A stretch of DNA of 64,000 nt from an uncultured Cyclobacteriaceae bacterium (GTDB taxonomy: Bacteria > Bacteroidota > Bacteroidia > Cytophagales > Cyclobacteriaceae), in assembly GCA_947492745.1 (NCBI GenBank), contig CANLOE010000017.1, positions 1 to 64,000 on the forward strand, in the 5' to 3' direction. Positions 29,162 through 38,903 of the stretch are shown here, one piece after another. Within the stretch, counting starts at the first letter, position 1. Every line of letters starts with the position of its first letter. Below the pieces are notes generated by a model. It was not told where the DNA came from and made no database searches. It saw only the letters and a program-made list of their open reading frames with translations. The translations under genes and the position numbers were made by a program.

Positions 29162-32100
29162 TTATTTCATTTTTCGCGTCTCCTTTTTATGGTTCTTTTG
29201 ATAATCTGATGGGGTCATTTCAAACTCTTTCTTAAAACAGGAGCGAAAATACTTCGCATCGGCAAAACCTACTTCGTACATGACCTCATTAATAGAATAC
29301 CTATTTTTTTCCAGTAGCTGTGCGGCTCTTTTAAGACGCATTCGACGGATAAATACATTTGCTGTTTGCCCCACAAGCACTTTCAGTTTTTTGTTCAAAT
29401 GGAGCTGAGACATGCCGCATTCGCGAGCGAGCATCTCTACCGTGAAATCTGTCCTATCCATGTGTTTTTCTATGTAGGAGAGTACGTTTTTCAAAAAACG
29501 CTCATCTAAGGTAGTCACTTCGACATTAGAAGGCGAAAGATCTATATTGGTCCTGATTTTATTCTGTAGTTTTTTTCTGGAAGCAATAAGTCCTACAATT
29601 CTAGTTTCCAGTTCTTGCATATCAAAAGGCTTGGAGATATAGGCATCGGCGCCTTTTTCATAACCAGTGAGTTTGGCATCACTCGTTTTCTTGGCGGTCA
29701 GTAGGATGACGGGAATATGGTTTATCCGATCATCATCCTTAAGCGCCTCACAAAAGTCGAGACCATCCATCCCCGGCATCATCACATCGCTCACCACTAA
29801 GTCGATATGACTATTGAGGCAGATATCCAGTGCTTCGCAACCTTCGGATGCTGTCTTGATATTGTACCTATCACGGAATTGTTCCCCTAGATAAAACAGA
29901 ATATCTTTGTTATCCTCGACGAGAAGCAAGGTATATTCCCTATCGGTGCTTTTGTCTCCTATTGGCTTAAGAGGGTTATGATTGGACTCCAGTAGCCAGT
30001 CCACATCTTTGAGGGGTTCTTCTCTTCCCTCTTGTTCGTCCAAGATAACATCTTCCACAAAAGCTTCTTTCTTATAAGGTAATTTAAGGAGGAAAGAGGT
30101 CCCTATATGCTCTTCGGACTCAAAGTCGATGGTACCGTGGTATAACTCCACCAGTCCTTTTGTATAGGATAGTCCGATACCTGACCCATGCTCCCTCTTA
30201 ACATAAGTATGGGAAAAACGATCGAAAAGGTGTTTCTTCACATCCGCCGACATCCCGATTCCGTTATCCCTTACCTCCAATGTCAGGTTCTCCTGTTCTG
30301 GCCTAAAATCCAGACTGACAATCACTTCTCCTTCCTCATTGGTAAATTTGAAGGCATTGGATAACAAATTGAAAATAATACGTTCTATAATATCAGCATC
30401 ATAGTATCCTGTGATGTCTTCTTTGCAGATGAAGGTAAAATCTATTCTCTTTTTGCGGGCCAGTTCATTGAAATTCTCAGTGAGCATTTGGATATAACTA
30501 CCGATATTTCCAAAGCTCACCTTTACCGTATGCATTCCCTGCTCCACTTTGCGAAAGTCCAGTAATTGGTTGACCAAGTTCAGGAGTACTTGGGCATTGC
30601 GGTGTATTTTATCATAATAGGTGTGCCTTTCAGCCTCTGTCGAATCCCGTTGTGGATTTCTTAGTTGGTCGATAAGCCCTGAAATCAATGTAAGTGGTGT
30701 TCTGAACTCATGAGATACATTAGTGAAGAACTTCAGTTTCAGTTGACTGAGTTCTTCTGTTTTTTCTCTTTCCAAGTGCTCGATGACCAGTTGGCTCTTT
30801 CTACTATTCGTAATCAATGTGTATTTTCTGAAAAACCACAATCCCAATAGTACTATAATGGCATAAATGAACAGTGCTGTCTTCGTCAACCATAGGGGGT
30901 TTCGGATTTCTATCTCGAGCTGAATAGGTTCTTCATTCCATATCCCATCGCTATTGCTTGCCTTGACCATAAGTATATACTTGCCTGGGGAGAGGTTGGT
31001 ATACTTTGCTATACGGTTCTGCGCTTTGGTATAAATCCACTCCTCATCAAAACCGTCCAGTTTGTAAGCATACTTGTTTTTCTCAGGAGAGGAATAATGT
31101 AATCCTGAAAAATTAATGGAGAAACTGTTTTCCGTCGGGAGTAGTTCCAGCTTACTGATAGTGTTCAGGTTCGAGGTAAGCAGTACTCTGCGGTTGACCG
31201 TATCGCCAGGGTGGATGTCCCTATTCAGAACCTGTAGGTCCGTAAACACGATACTGACTTTCGAGGTATCTGTCATGATGGTTTTGGGCAGAAATACATT
31301 AGCGCCGTTCACCCCACCGAAAACAAGCTCTCCGTTGGCCTTTTTTGTAGAAGCCAGTTCTCCAAACTCTTCATCCTGAAGCCCATCACTTATACCATAG
31401 TTTGTTGTTTTCTTGGTTTTAGGGTCAAATTTGGATAAGCCTCTATTGGTACTGATCCAGAGAAAACCTTCTTCGTCCTCTTCTATCGATTTGACTACAT
31501 TATCGGACAGTCCATCTCCGGCATCCACCCTGTCGAACCGATCATCTTCGGGTGTCTTACCTGGCACTACCTTGTTCATACCTCCACCTAAGGTACCTAT
31601 CCACACATCACCTTTGGAAGAAATGAAAATCGGCAGAATATAGTCATAACTAATACTGGTCGGGTCTTCCGCATCATGAATGTATTTAATGAACTTGGGG
31701 TCATCTTTTTTCCGCTCCTGTAAGGTCAGCTTATTGACTCCTTCATCGGTGCCTATCCAAATATTACCGTACTTATCCTCATTGATACTTCTAATAACAT
31801 TAGAAGATATTCCTTTTTCCTTATCTTTTTCTTTGAAAAAACGAGTGCTGTTTGCAACATTTCCTTTTTTATCAAAGCGGATGCGAAAGAGGCCTTTCAG
31901 ATAAGTACCTGCCCAAAGTGTGCCTTCACTATCATAATGCAGTGCAAAAACGGGTCCCTCTGGCCTGATTACGGAAAGTGTTTCTTTTTTCAGGTTATCA
32001 AAATCACTCAGGTCCATTACTTCAAGGTTAGAGCCGTGCCCCGTCCCGATAAAAAGCTTGTGTTTACCATTGATATTTGCTATTTCCAGAGAGTATACAT

Positions 32101-33358
32101 AATTCCCCCCTCCTATGACGGCTTTGTTTACAGAAAAGTGCTCAAAGCCTTTACCGTAATCATTGTTATGTCCCTGTGGCAGAAGATTCAATCCTCCACC
32201 TTCGGTACCTATCCATAAATTGCCTTTATGATCTTCTTTGACGGCCCTGATTTTATTATAGGAAAGACTGGTCTGGTTGTTGTTTCTTCGAAAGTGAAGG
32301 AAGTCCTTACGATTGGGATTATAAGAGTTAAGGCCTCCACCATTGGTACCTACCCATAGAATACCTGACCTATCCTCCATAATAGAGGTTACTATATCTT
32401 TGCTGAGACTGTGCAAATCGGTCCAGTTATTTTTAAATCGATGTGTGGCCAATTTTCCATCGGACATGTAATTGACATCGATTCCCTTATCATTTATCCC
32501 CCAGATATTACCTGCCTTGTCTATTATCATATCATAATAAGCAGCTTTTTTCAGCATTCTGAACTCGGGGTTGTTTCTGTTGATGTGCTCGATGGGAAGT
32601 GACAGTAATCGTGAACTGGAGGCAATCAGTAAGGAAGAGTCATTAACCGTTATAGCTCTGACATAACGAAAGATATCGCTCTGATAAGATAGAAATTGGT
32701 GGTTCGAATCATCACCTCTGTTCAGATAACGGTTGAGGCCTTTGTTAGTGCCTATCCATAGATTACCCCACTCATCTTCAAAGAGGGTACCTATATGATT
32801 ATCGCTTAAAGAATTGGGATTGTCTTTTTCGGCAATGAAATGTTCTATATCGAAGGTGTTGGCCTTACTATCGAATACGATTTTGTTCAGCCCCTCCGTA
32901 GTTCCTATCCATACTGCATTATTATTGTCAACCAGCATGGTAATGACACGATTACCTGTTAGGCGATGCGGGTTCTTCTTATCGTTTTTGATACTGATAA
33001 AACTTTCGCTCCCTTTTTTGAGTACAGCGATTCCTTCATCATCCGTACCTATCCATAGATTGCCATTTTTATCTTCGGTAATACTGGCGATAAGATTGCT
33101 GGGTATCGAACCTTTATCGTTGACTTCTTTTTTGTAGGTTTTGAAATCATAACCATCAAAACGGTTGAGCCCGCCATGAGTACCTATCCATATAAATCCA
33201 TCAGAGTCCTGAAATATGCTGCGGACATCATTTTGTGTAAGACCATTCTTTGTTGTATAAATATCAAAATGGTTATGGAACCTTGGCTCCTGTCCCATGA
33301 CTACTTCTGTCAGTGACACACATAAAAAAGCAGCTAACACACAGGTATTCAGTTTCAT
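29162..33358 (-). CDS. Hybrid two-component system regulator (HTCS) of the PUL
   Basis: 1398 residues. Signal peptide (about 1-22), periplasmic sensor of repeated two-bladed propeller motifs (about 30-690, many copies of GNLWIGT/GLNRF type), Y_Y_Y domain (about 740-815), one membrane span (about 825-845), histidine kinase with an intact box VSHEFRTPL, N-box NLLSNAFKFT and GSGIGLS, receiver from about 1138 (VEDNKD, acceptor in VVSDVMMPG, K in ISKPFD) and a C-terminal AraC DNA-binding domain (about 1303-1390). Such proteins bind an oligosaccharide in the periplasm and switch on the adjacent susCD operon. It is divergent from susC with a 349-base shared upstream region, which supports that role here. 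Confidence 0.95.
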   Translation of the reverse strand: MKLNTCVLAAFLCVSLTEVVMGQEPRFHNHFDIYTTKNGLTQNDVRSIFQDSDGFIWIGTHGGLNRFDGYDFKTYKKEVNDKGSIPSNLIASITEDKNGNLWIGTDDEGIAVLKKGSESFISIKNDKKNPHRLTGNRVITMLVDNNNAVWIGTTEGLNKIVFDSKANTFDIEHFIAEKDNPNSLSDNHIGTLFEDEWGNLWIGTNKGLNRYLNRGDDSNHQFLSYQSDIFRYVRAITVNDSSLLIASSSRLLSLPIEHINRNNPEFRMLKKAAYYDMIIDKAGNIWGINDKGIDVNYMSDGKLATHRFKNNWTDLHSLSKDIVTSIMEDRSGILWVGTNGGGLNSYNPNRKDFLHFRRNNNQTSLSYNKIRAVKEDHKGNLWIGTEGGGLNLLPQGHNNDYGKGFEHFSVNKAVIGGGNYVYSLEIANINGKHKLFIGTGHGSNLEVMDLSDFDNLKKETLSVIRPEGPVFALHYDSEGTLWAGTYLKGLFRIRFDKKGNVANSTRFFKEKDKEKGISSNVIRSINEDKYGNIWIGTDEGVNKLTLQERKKDDPKFIKYIHDAEDPTSISYDYILPIFISSKGDVWIGTLGGGMNKVVPGKTPEDDRFDRVDAGDGLSDNVVKSIEEDEEGFLWISTNRGLSKFDPKTKKTTNYGISDGLQDEEFGELASTKKANGELVFGGVNGANVFLPKTIMTDTSKVSIVFTDLQVLNRDIHPGDTVNRRVLLTSNLNTISKLELLPTENSFSINFSGLHYSSPEKNKYAYKLDGFDEEWIYTKAQNRIAKYTNLSPGKYILMVKASNSDGIWNEEPIQLEIEIRNPLWLTKTALFIYAIIVLLGLWFFRKYTLITNSRKSQLVIEHLEREKTEELSQLKLKFFTNVSHEFRTPLTLISGLIDQLRNPQRDSTEAERHTYYDKIHRNAQVLLNLVNQLLDFRKVEQGMHTVKVSFGNIGSYIQMLTENFNELARKKRIDFTFICKEDITGYYDADIIERIIFNLLSNAFKFTNEEGEVIVSLDFRPEQENLTLEVRDNGIGMSADVKKHLFDRFSHTYVKREHGSGIGLSYTKGLVELYHGTIDFESEEHIGTSFLLKLPYKKEAFVEDVILDEQEGREEPLKDVDWLLESNHNPLKPIGDKSTDREYTLLLVEDNKDILFYLGEQFRDRYNIKTASEGCEALDICLNSHIDLVVSDVMMPGMDGLDFCEALKDDDRINHIPVILLTAKKTSDAKLTGYEKGADAYISKPFDMQELETRIVGLIASRKKLQNKIRTNIDLSPSNVEVTTLDERFLKNVLSYIEKHMDRTDFTVEMLARECGMSQLHLNKKLKVLVGQTANVFIRRMRLKRAAQLLEKNRYSINEVMYEVGFADAKYFRSCFKKEFEMTPSDYQKNHKKETRKMK

Positions 33359-33707
33359 GCACTTAAAATTCTATAGTAACAACGGGGAAATTTTGCAAAC
33401 CCAGCAAATAAAAGAACTCAAAGCATCAAAAATTGCAAATTATCAAAAGAAAGCAATGAAAAATATGCAATAATGTCACGAACGGGGTCTACGAAATTAC
33501 ATTAACAAATATACCCTCTATAAACAACAGAATATACACCCTATATATAAAATTCACCCCTTTTTTGAAAATAAATAATGTATGCCTCCCTTAATTCAAA
33601 TTTGGTAAATTGATCGAACCTTGATTTTTCTGCTTTCTGCGTCCGACCAACCATTAAAAGCATATCAATCATTTAAAAGGAAACCTTTTAACCTAAAAAT
33701 CTTATTA
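33359..33707. promoter_or_regulatory. Divergent control region between HTCS and susC
   Basis: 349 very AT-rich bases between two divergent starts; it must contain the susC promoter and the HTCS target. CAAATATA at 33506-33513 reads TATATTTG on the minus strand and fits the -7 box for the HTCS gene, without a TTG box at the expected spacing. No TAnnTTTG was found in the plus direction, which fits an activator-dependent susC promoter. Confidence 0.4.
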
Positions 33708-36700
33708 ATGAAAACTATTGTACCGATTAAATTTTATTGTAGAAGTACTTTGCCACGATGGGTACTACTTCTTGGTCTCTTATGCTGTTTTGAACTAGTG
33801 CAAGCACAGTCGCATACCGTCGAAGGCATCGTAACAGCAGGTGACACCAAAGAAAGCATTCCTGGCGTCACTATTGTTATCAAAGGAACCAGTAAAGGCA
33901 CCGTTTCCGATATTAACGGGAAATTTGCGTTGGAGGTTAAGGATTCGAATGCCCTCTTGGAGTTCAATTATATAGGCTATTCAAAACAAACTGTCAGTCT
34001 GAATGGACAATCCAGTATCACTGTCACCCTAGAAGCGGATATCCAGACTTTGGATGAGATCGTTGTTACGGGATATGGGTCTCAGCTGAAAAGAGAGGTG
34101 ACCGGGGCCGTTTCACAAATAAAAACCGAGGAAATCAACAAATTTGGTACTTCTGACTTTGCGACGGCCCTACAAGGGCAGTTAGCCGGTGTCAGTGTAC
34201 GTAATAGCAGTGGTTCTCCAGGTTCGAACGCCGTCATCAAAATCAGAGGTACTTCCTCTTTTCAAGAAGGAGGTTCCGAACCTCTCTATGTCGTGGATGG
34301 CGTGACCTATGTGAGCAATCCCAATATAGCCCCGCAAGAAATCGCTTCCATTGAAGTACTTAAAGATGGTGCCTCGGCAGCTATCTATGGTACAAGAGCT
34401 TCTGCTGGGGTCATTCTCATTACGACCAAGTCGGGAAAACCGGGGAAAACACAGGTATCTTTGGATTCTTATTATGGAGTTCAAAACATTACATCCAATC
34501 TATTTCTGGCCAATACCCAAGAATCATTGTTCATCAATGATCTCGAACAGCGGTCCAATTCCACCAATCAGTTTTCTCCTCTGGAAAGTAACCCTGATGC
34601 GCTTTACTACAATACAGATTGGCTGGAAGAACTTCAAGTAAACAATGCCCCCATCCAAAACCATAGTTTGAGCATCAATGGAGGGAAAGAAGACCTACAG
34701 TTCAGCTTGGTAGGAACCGTTTTTTCTCAAGATGGGTCGCTGATCAATAGTGCCTATGAAAAACAATCTCTTCGGGTCAATGCCAACTATAAGAAAGAAC
34801 GATTCAAAACACAAATGGTCGTCGGTGTGAATCGGGATGTTAAGACCAACGAGCCTTGGGGCCTTATGTATACCGCACTAAGACAGGAGCCCTTCCGCCC
34901 GGGCATTAGCCCCGATGATGACAACCTACAGATCAAAGGAGATAATCCGGGGAGGCTGGGTTCTTTTATCGGTCTTCTGAAACAGGAATCTACCGTGGAT
35001 GGAAATGGACTGAACGGTAACCTTCGGTTTGAATATGAGATTGTCAATGGCCTCAGTTTATCAGCTAATCTAGGTGGCTCTATCGGTAATACCGATAATC
35101 GTTTCTTTACTCCCGCTTATACGGTAACGGATGCTGATGACGAACTCATAGTTTCGGCAAGTAGGCCTTTGGCCTCACTACAGCTTATAGACACTTATAG
35201 CGAACGTAGTATAATGGAGTATATGGCAAGGTACAATTTTGAGAAAGGTCCACATAAACTCGCATTACTGGCAGGAAATACCCGCGAGACCAGTGAGTGG
35301 GATTGGAAAAGATCCAGGGCAAACGGCATCGCCTCTAATGCCACTCCTACCTTGAGCAATGGTAGCGATGCTCAGATTTCCCAGACCATCGATCGCTCCA
35401 GCTTGATTTCGTTTTTGGGAAGGGTCCGCTATACCTTTCTCTCTAGGTACAACTTCAGCGCCTCCATACGCCGGGATGCTTCTTCACGTTTTGGCCCCTC
35501 CAATAGGTGGGGTACTTTTCCTGCGGCATCGGTAGGCTGGAATGTATCGGAAGAACCCTTTTTCGCCCCTCTCAAAAGCTTTTTCAACGACCTGAAACTA
35601 AGGTACGGTTATGCACTTACGGGCAGCGATAGAATACCCAATTACGCTTTTACGCCAGGTGTTATTTCCAGTGCCGACTATATCTTGGGAGGAGTAATAG
35701 CCACAGGATTGAGCCAGCCCGGTTTTGCGGACCCGACCATCAAATGGGAAACCAATATCTCCAGTAATCTGGGGATAGACATGGAGTTTTTCGATGGACG
35801 GATAAACCTGAATATCGATATCTACAAGAACAACAAACAGGACATGTTACAACAGGTCAGAACTTCTCCTTCGGACGGTGCATGGGGAACTTATGAGACC
35901 ATAATCCAGAATGTGGGTGACATGGAGAACAAAGGATTGGAAATCGCCTCAGGGTATAGCACCAGTATTGGCGAGCTTCGGCTGACCTTTAACGGTACCC
36001 TGACCAGAAATGTCAATACCATCACGCAGATGATCAACGATCAGGTGATTTTTGGTGGCTGGCCCAATATCCTGCGTGTAGCGCAGACCGAGCCCGCAGC
36101 GGCTTATAAGGAAGGACTCCCCGCCGGTGCCCTGTTCCTCATCCCTACCGATGGTGTTATCAAAAATGAAGAGGAACTGATTGCCTATCGTAAACTTGAT
36201 GCCAATGCTGCTCTAGGTGATCTAAAATACGTAGACTCGAACAATGATGGAACCATCGACAACGACGACCGCCAGTTTGCCGGAAGTGCCAATCCCGATT
36301 TCGAGTATGGCCTGAACATAGGTATGGAATATAAAGGCTTTGATATGAGCATACAGCTCTATGGTATCGAGGGTTCCGAAATCTACAATGGCCCTAAGCA
36401 ATATGCCTATTCTACCAAACGCCACAAAGACCTGGTCTATGCTTGGTCGGCCAACAATCCCGACTCCGATATCCCTACCCCAAGAACCGCTATCGAACAT
36501 GCCAATGTCAGGACTTATTCGGATGCCTTTATAGAGGACGGCTCTTTTCTTAGGGTCAGAAACTTGATTATCGGCTACACTTTACCAGAGAGAATAATCT
36601 CTAAGATGAAGCTGAGTAAGATTAGGGTGTACTTAAGTGCGCAGAACCCTATCACATGGACATCCTATACCGGATTTGACCCTGAGGTAGCTTCCAACAA

Positions 36701-36779
36701 TCCTTTGCTCAGTTCTATTGATCTCGGCAAATACCCGGTATCGGCGACCTACCGATCGGGTGTAATGATAGATTTTTAA
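33708..36779 (+). CDS. SusC-like TonB-dependent outer-membrane transporter
   Basis: 1023 residues from MKTIVPIKFYC; a longer in-frame start at 33621 adds 29 residues without signal-peptide character. Signal peptide ends LVQAQ, followed by a carboxypeptidase-like domain (about 28-110), the TonB-box/plug region (DEIVVTGYG, then plug with GTSSFQEGGSEPLYVVDG) and a 22-strand barrel ending ATYRSGVMIDF. These import oligosaccharides of a few sugars with the lipoprotein SusD as lid. It opens the plus-strand operon susC-susD-SGBP-GH29-GH86 and is divergent to the HTCS. Confidence 0.95.
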   Translation: MKTIVPIKFYCRSTLPRWVLLLGLLCCFELVQAQSHTVEGIVTAGDTKESIPGVTIVIKGTSKGTVSDINGKFALEVKDSNALLEFNYIGYSKQTVSLNGQSSITVTLEADIQTLDEIVVTGYGSQLKREVTGAVSQIKTEEINKFGTSDFATALQGQLAGVSVRNSSGSPGSNAVIKIRGTSSFQEGGSEPLYVVDGVTYVSNPNIAPQEIASIEVLKDGASAAIYGTRASAGVILITTKSGKPGKTQVSLDSYYGVQNITSNLFLANTQESLFINDLEQRSNSTNQFSPLESNPDALYYNTDWLEELQVNNAPIQNHSLSINGGKEDLQFSLVGTVFSQDGSLINSAYEKQSLRVNANYKKERFKTQMVVGVNRDVKTNEPWGLMYTALRQEPFRPGISPDDDNLQIKGDNPGRLGSFIGLLKQESTVDGNGLNGNLRFEYEIVNGLSLSANLGGSIGNTDNRFFTPAYTVTDADDELIVSASRPLASLQLIDTYSERSIMEYMARYNFEKGPHKLALLAGNTRETSEWDWKRSRANGIASNATPTLSNGSDAQISQTIDRSSLISFLGRVRYTFLSRYNFSASIRRDASSRFGPSNRWGTFPAASVGWNVSEEPFFAPLKSFFNDLKLRYGYALTGSDRIPNYAFTPGVISSADYILGGVIATGLSQPGFADPTIKWETNISSNLGIDMEFFDGRINLNIDIYKNNKQDMLQQVRTSPSDGAWGTYETIIQNVGDMENKGLEIASGYSTSIGELRLTFNGTLTRNVNTITQMINDQVIFGGWPNILRVAQTEPAAAYKEGLPAGALFLIPTDGVIKNEEELIAYRKLDANAALGDLKYVDSNNDGTIDNDDRQFAGSANPDFEYGLNIGMEYKGFDMSIQLYGIEGSEIYNGPKQYAYSTKRHKDLVYAWSANNPDSDIPTPRTAIEHANVRTYSDAFIEDGSFLRVRNLIIGYTLPERIISKMKLSKIRVYLSAQNPITWTSYTGFDPEVASNNPLLSSIDLGKYPVSATYRSGVMIDF

Positions 36780-36798
36780 CCTTGAACCAACCTGTACT

Positions 36799-38442
36799 AT
36801 GAAAAATATATGGAACCTATTACTGAATATCACTTTGGTGATTTTCTTTGCCGGTTGTAATACCGAAGAATTTTTGACCGAAGCCAATCCCAATAACCTG
36901 AACGCAGATTCTTTCTGGAAGAATACTGCCGATGTCGATGCCGGTCTTTTGGCTACCTATGGAGCACTCCAGTTCCAAGGGGTGATGGGTGCAACTGCCA
37001 CTACCCAACTGCCCGTACGCTCGGATACGGGCCGGCCCAATAACTGGAATGCTACGGCACGCTCTTTACAGACCCTTGCTTTCAATGACAATACTGAAGT
37101 TGTCAAGACCATGTGGGATGACTGTTATGAAGGGGTATACCGCGCCAATCAGGTCCTAGAACACCTCGATGCAGTTTCCAATGCCGATAAAAGGCTTGAA
37201 ATAGAAGCACAGGCCCACTTCCTGAGGGGACTTTTCAACTATTTCCTATTCCAAAGTTATAACAAAGGAAGCATCATACTGCATACCGTTACTCCCAAAA
37301 CCGTAGAAGACTTCAACAAATCCCTTGCTCCAAGAGAGCTTGTTTTTGATAGTATTCTGAAAGATTTCGAGTTCGCGGCAGACAATCTACCTGAGGTCTG
37401 GCCCATCTCCGATCAGGGGAGGGCTACTTGGGGAGCCGCTACGGCCATGCTAGGTAAGCTATGGATCAACGAAAAAGAGTATGCAAAAGCCCTACCCTAT
37501 TTCAAATCCATCGTCGAGCGACCTGACCTGTATTCATTGGCACCGGACATTAGTTGGAATTTTGATGAAGATCATGAGTGGAATCCCGAATCCATCTTTG
37601 AAATCGCTTTTGACTCCTCACTGAAAGGAGGAAATACAGGTGGTGCCGATGACGGTTCGGACCGGTCGGAGGGAACCAATAGAAACTATATCCTAGGTAC
37701 AACGCAGTCCGGTGGATACCGTGTCATCATGCCTTCGTATTGGATAACCATGCTCTATAAGGAAGACCCTATGGACATGACAGACCCCCGCTATGAGGCC
37801 GATGATGTCTATACCTTACGTACTTCTGCTTCTATCGCTATTGCGGATGATACAGGCACGACCTTATATCAGCGACCTTCGGATGAAGGGGGCGGATACA
37901 ATAACAAAGAAGCTTCCTATGTGAAAAAATCCCAGAACTGGCAGTTGGAAAGAGAGCCTCTGATTACGGGAAACTCAGGCATCAACGAAAGGCTGATACG
38001 TTTGGCAGATATCTATCTTCTCTATGCAGAGACACTGTTGATGACAGGCGGTAGTTATACCGAAGCGCTAGATCTCATCAACCTGATCAGAGACCGCGCG
38101 GGAGCAATGGACCTCGTAGAAAGCGACTATACCGCAGCTACGTTAATGGAACATATCATGTGGGTCGAAAGACCGCTAGAGCTGATGTTCGAAGGCCATG
38201 ATACACGCTGGGAGGACCTGAGAAGATGGGGGAAAACCAGAGAGCAGTACGAGCGTCTATCCCTGATGAAGTTTACGCTTGAGGGCAAAAACATACGGTG
38301 GTATGAACCGGCCGATAAAGATACTGATTCTGAAATTGTGCAGGAATTTATCGAGGCTGCGGAAATCTACAATCCCGAACTCCACGATTACTTTCCCATC
38401 CCGGTAACCGAGCAACTGACCAATCCCAATTTTGGCGATTGA
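36799..38442 (+). CDS. SusD/RagB-like surface glycan-binding lipoprotein
   Basis: 547 residues, lipoprotein with Cys20 (VIFFAGC), 19 bases behind susC. The tetratricopeptide scaffold typical of SusD is seen in AQAHFLRGLFNYFLFQSYNKG and LRDRAG-like INLIRDRAGAM, plus the conserved C-terminal block WVERPLELMFEGHDTRWEDLRRWG and the ending YFPIPVTEQLTNPNF. It binds the polysaccharide at the cell surface and closes the SusC channel. Confidence 0.95.
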   Translation: MKNIWNLLLNITLVIFFAGCNTEEFLTEANPNNLNADSFWKNTADVDAGLLATYGALQFQGVMGATATTQLPVRSDTGRPNNWNATARSLQTLAFNDNTEVVKTMWDDCYEGVYRANQVLEHLDAVSNADKRLEIEAQAHFLRGLFNYFLFQSYNKGSIILHTVTPKTVEDFNKSLAPRELVFDSILKDFEFAADNLPEVWPISDQGRATWGAATAMLGKLWINEKEYAKALPYFKSIVERPDLYSLAPDISWNFDEDHEWNPESIFEIAFDSSLKGGNTGGADDGSDRSEGTNRNYILGTTQSGGYRVIMPSYWITMLYKEDPMDMTDPRYEADDVYTLRTSASIAIADDTGTTLYQRPSDEGGGYNNKEASYVKKSQNWQLEREPLITGNSGINERLIRLADIYLLYAETLLMTGGSYTEALDLINLIRDRAGAMDLVESDYTAATLMEHIMWVERPLELMFEGHDTRWEDLRRWGKTREQYERLSLMKFTLEGKNIRWYEPADKDTDSEIVQEFIEAAEIYNPELHDYFPIPVTEQLTNPNFGD

Positions 38443-38490
38443 TCTTATAAAGTCCATGAACCTTTTTGTCCAAGAACAATTTGCGCTTGA

Positions 38491-38807
38491 GAGACTGTTT
38501 TGAAATTAAAATTAAACCCAAAATGTTCGTTGGAACTTCGTCATGAGGACTTAAATGACAATAAATCAGTGCGTTTTCTTGGGTTCAGCGTAGCATCGCT
38601 ACGGTTAATTCAAAAAACGCATTCAGTTACTGATTTGAAGTCAGTTAAGTCCGGAATAGATTTTCTAATGGACATTTTGGGTTAAATCTTATCATCGCTT
38701 ACTTCGGTTGTCAAATCATGGACAAAGATAGCGGTGCTATCTGCAAAAATTTCCAAGAAATGAGGGCCAAAAAGAAGTAGATAAGAGGTACAGTTTAAAA
38801 CAGTCTC
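38491..38807 (+). mobile_element. TIR element (family G) between susD and the SGBP gene
   Basis: 317 bp with ends GAGACTGTTTTGAA and TTTAAAACAGTCTC. Its last 90 bases match the right end of the 28763-29156 element. The interior (about 38513-38684) is a full family C repeat bounded by AACCCAAAATG and CATTTTGGGTT, with the GCGTAGC-ATC-GCTACG hairpin in the centre; window position 1-88 is another copy. No clear target duplication. It separates susD from the third gene of the operon. Confidence 0.75.
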
Positions 38808-38903
38808 AATATAAAATCGAATAACATACGGACTTTTCCTGTGTGAGGAAATATTGGACGTACTATAACCTGAATGCATAACGCATTATCCACAAAAAAA
38901 TCT

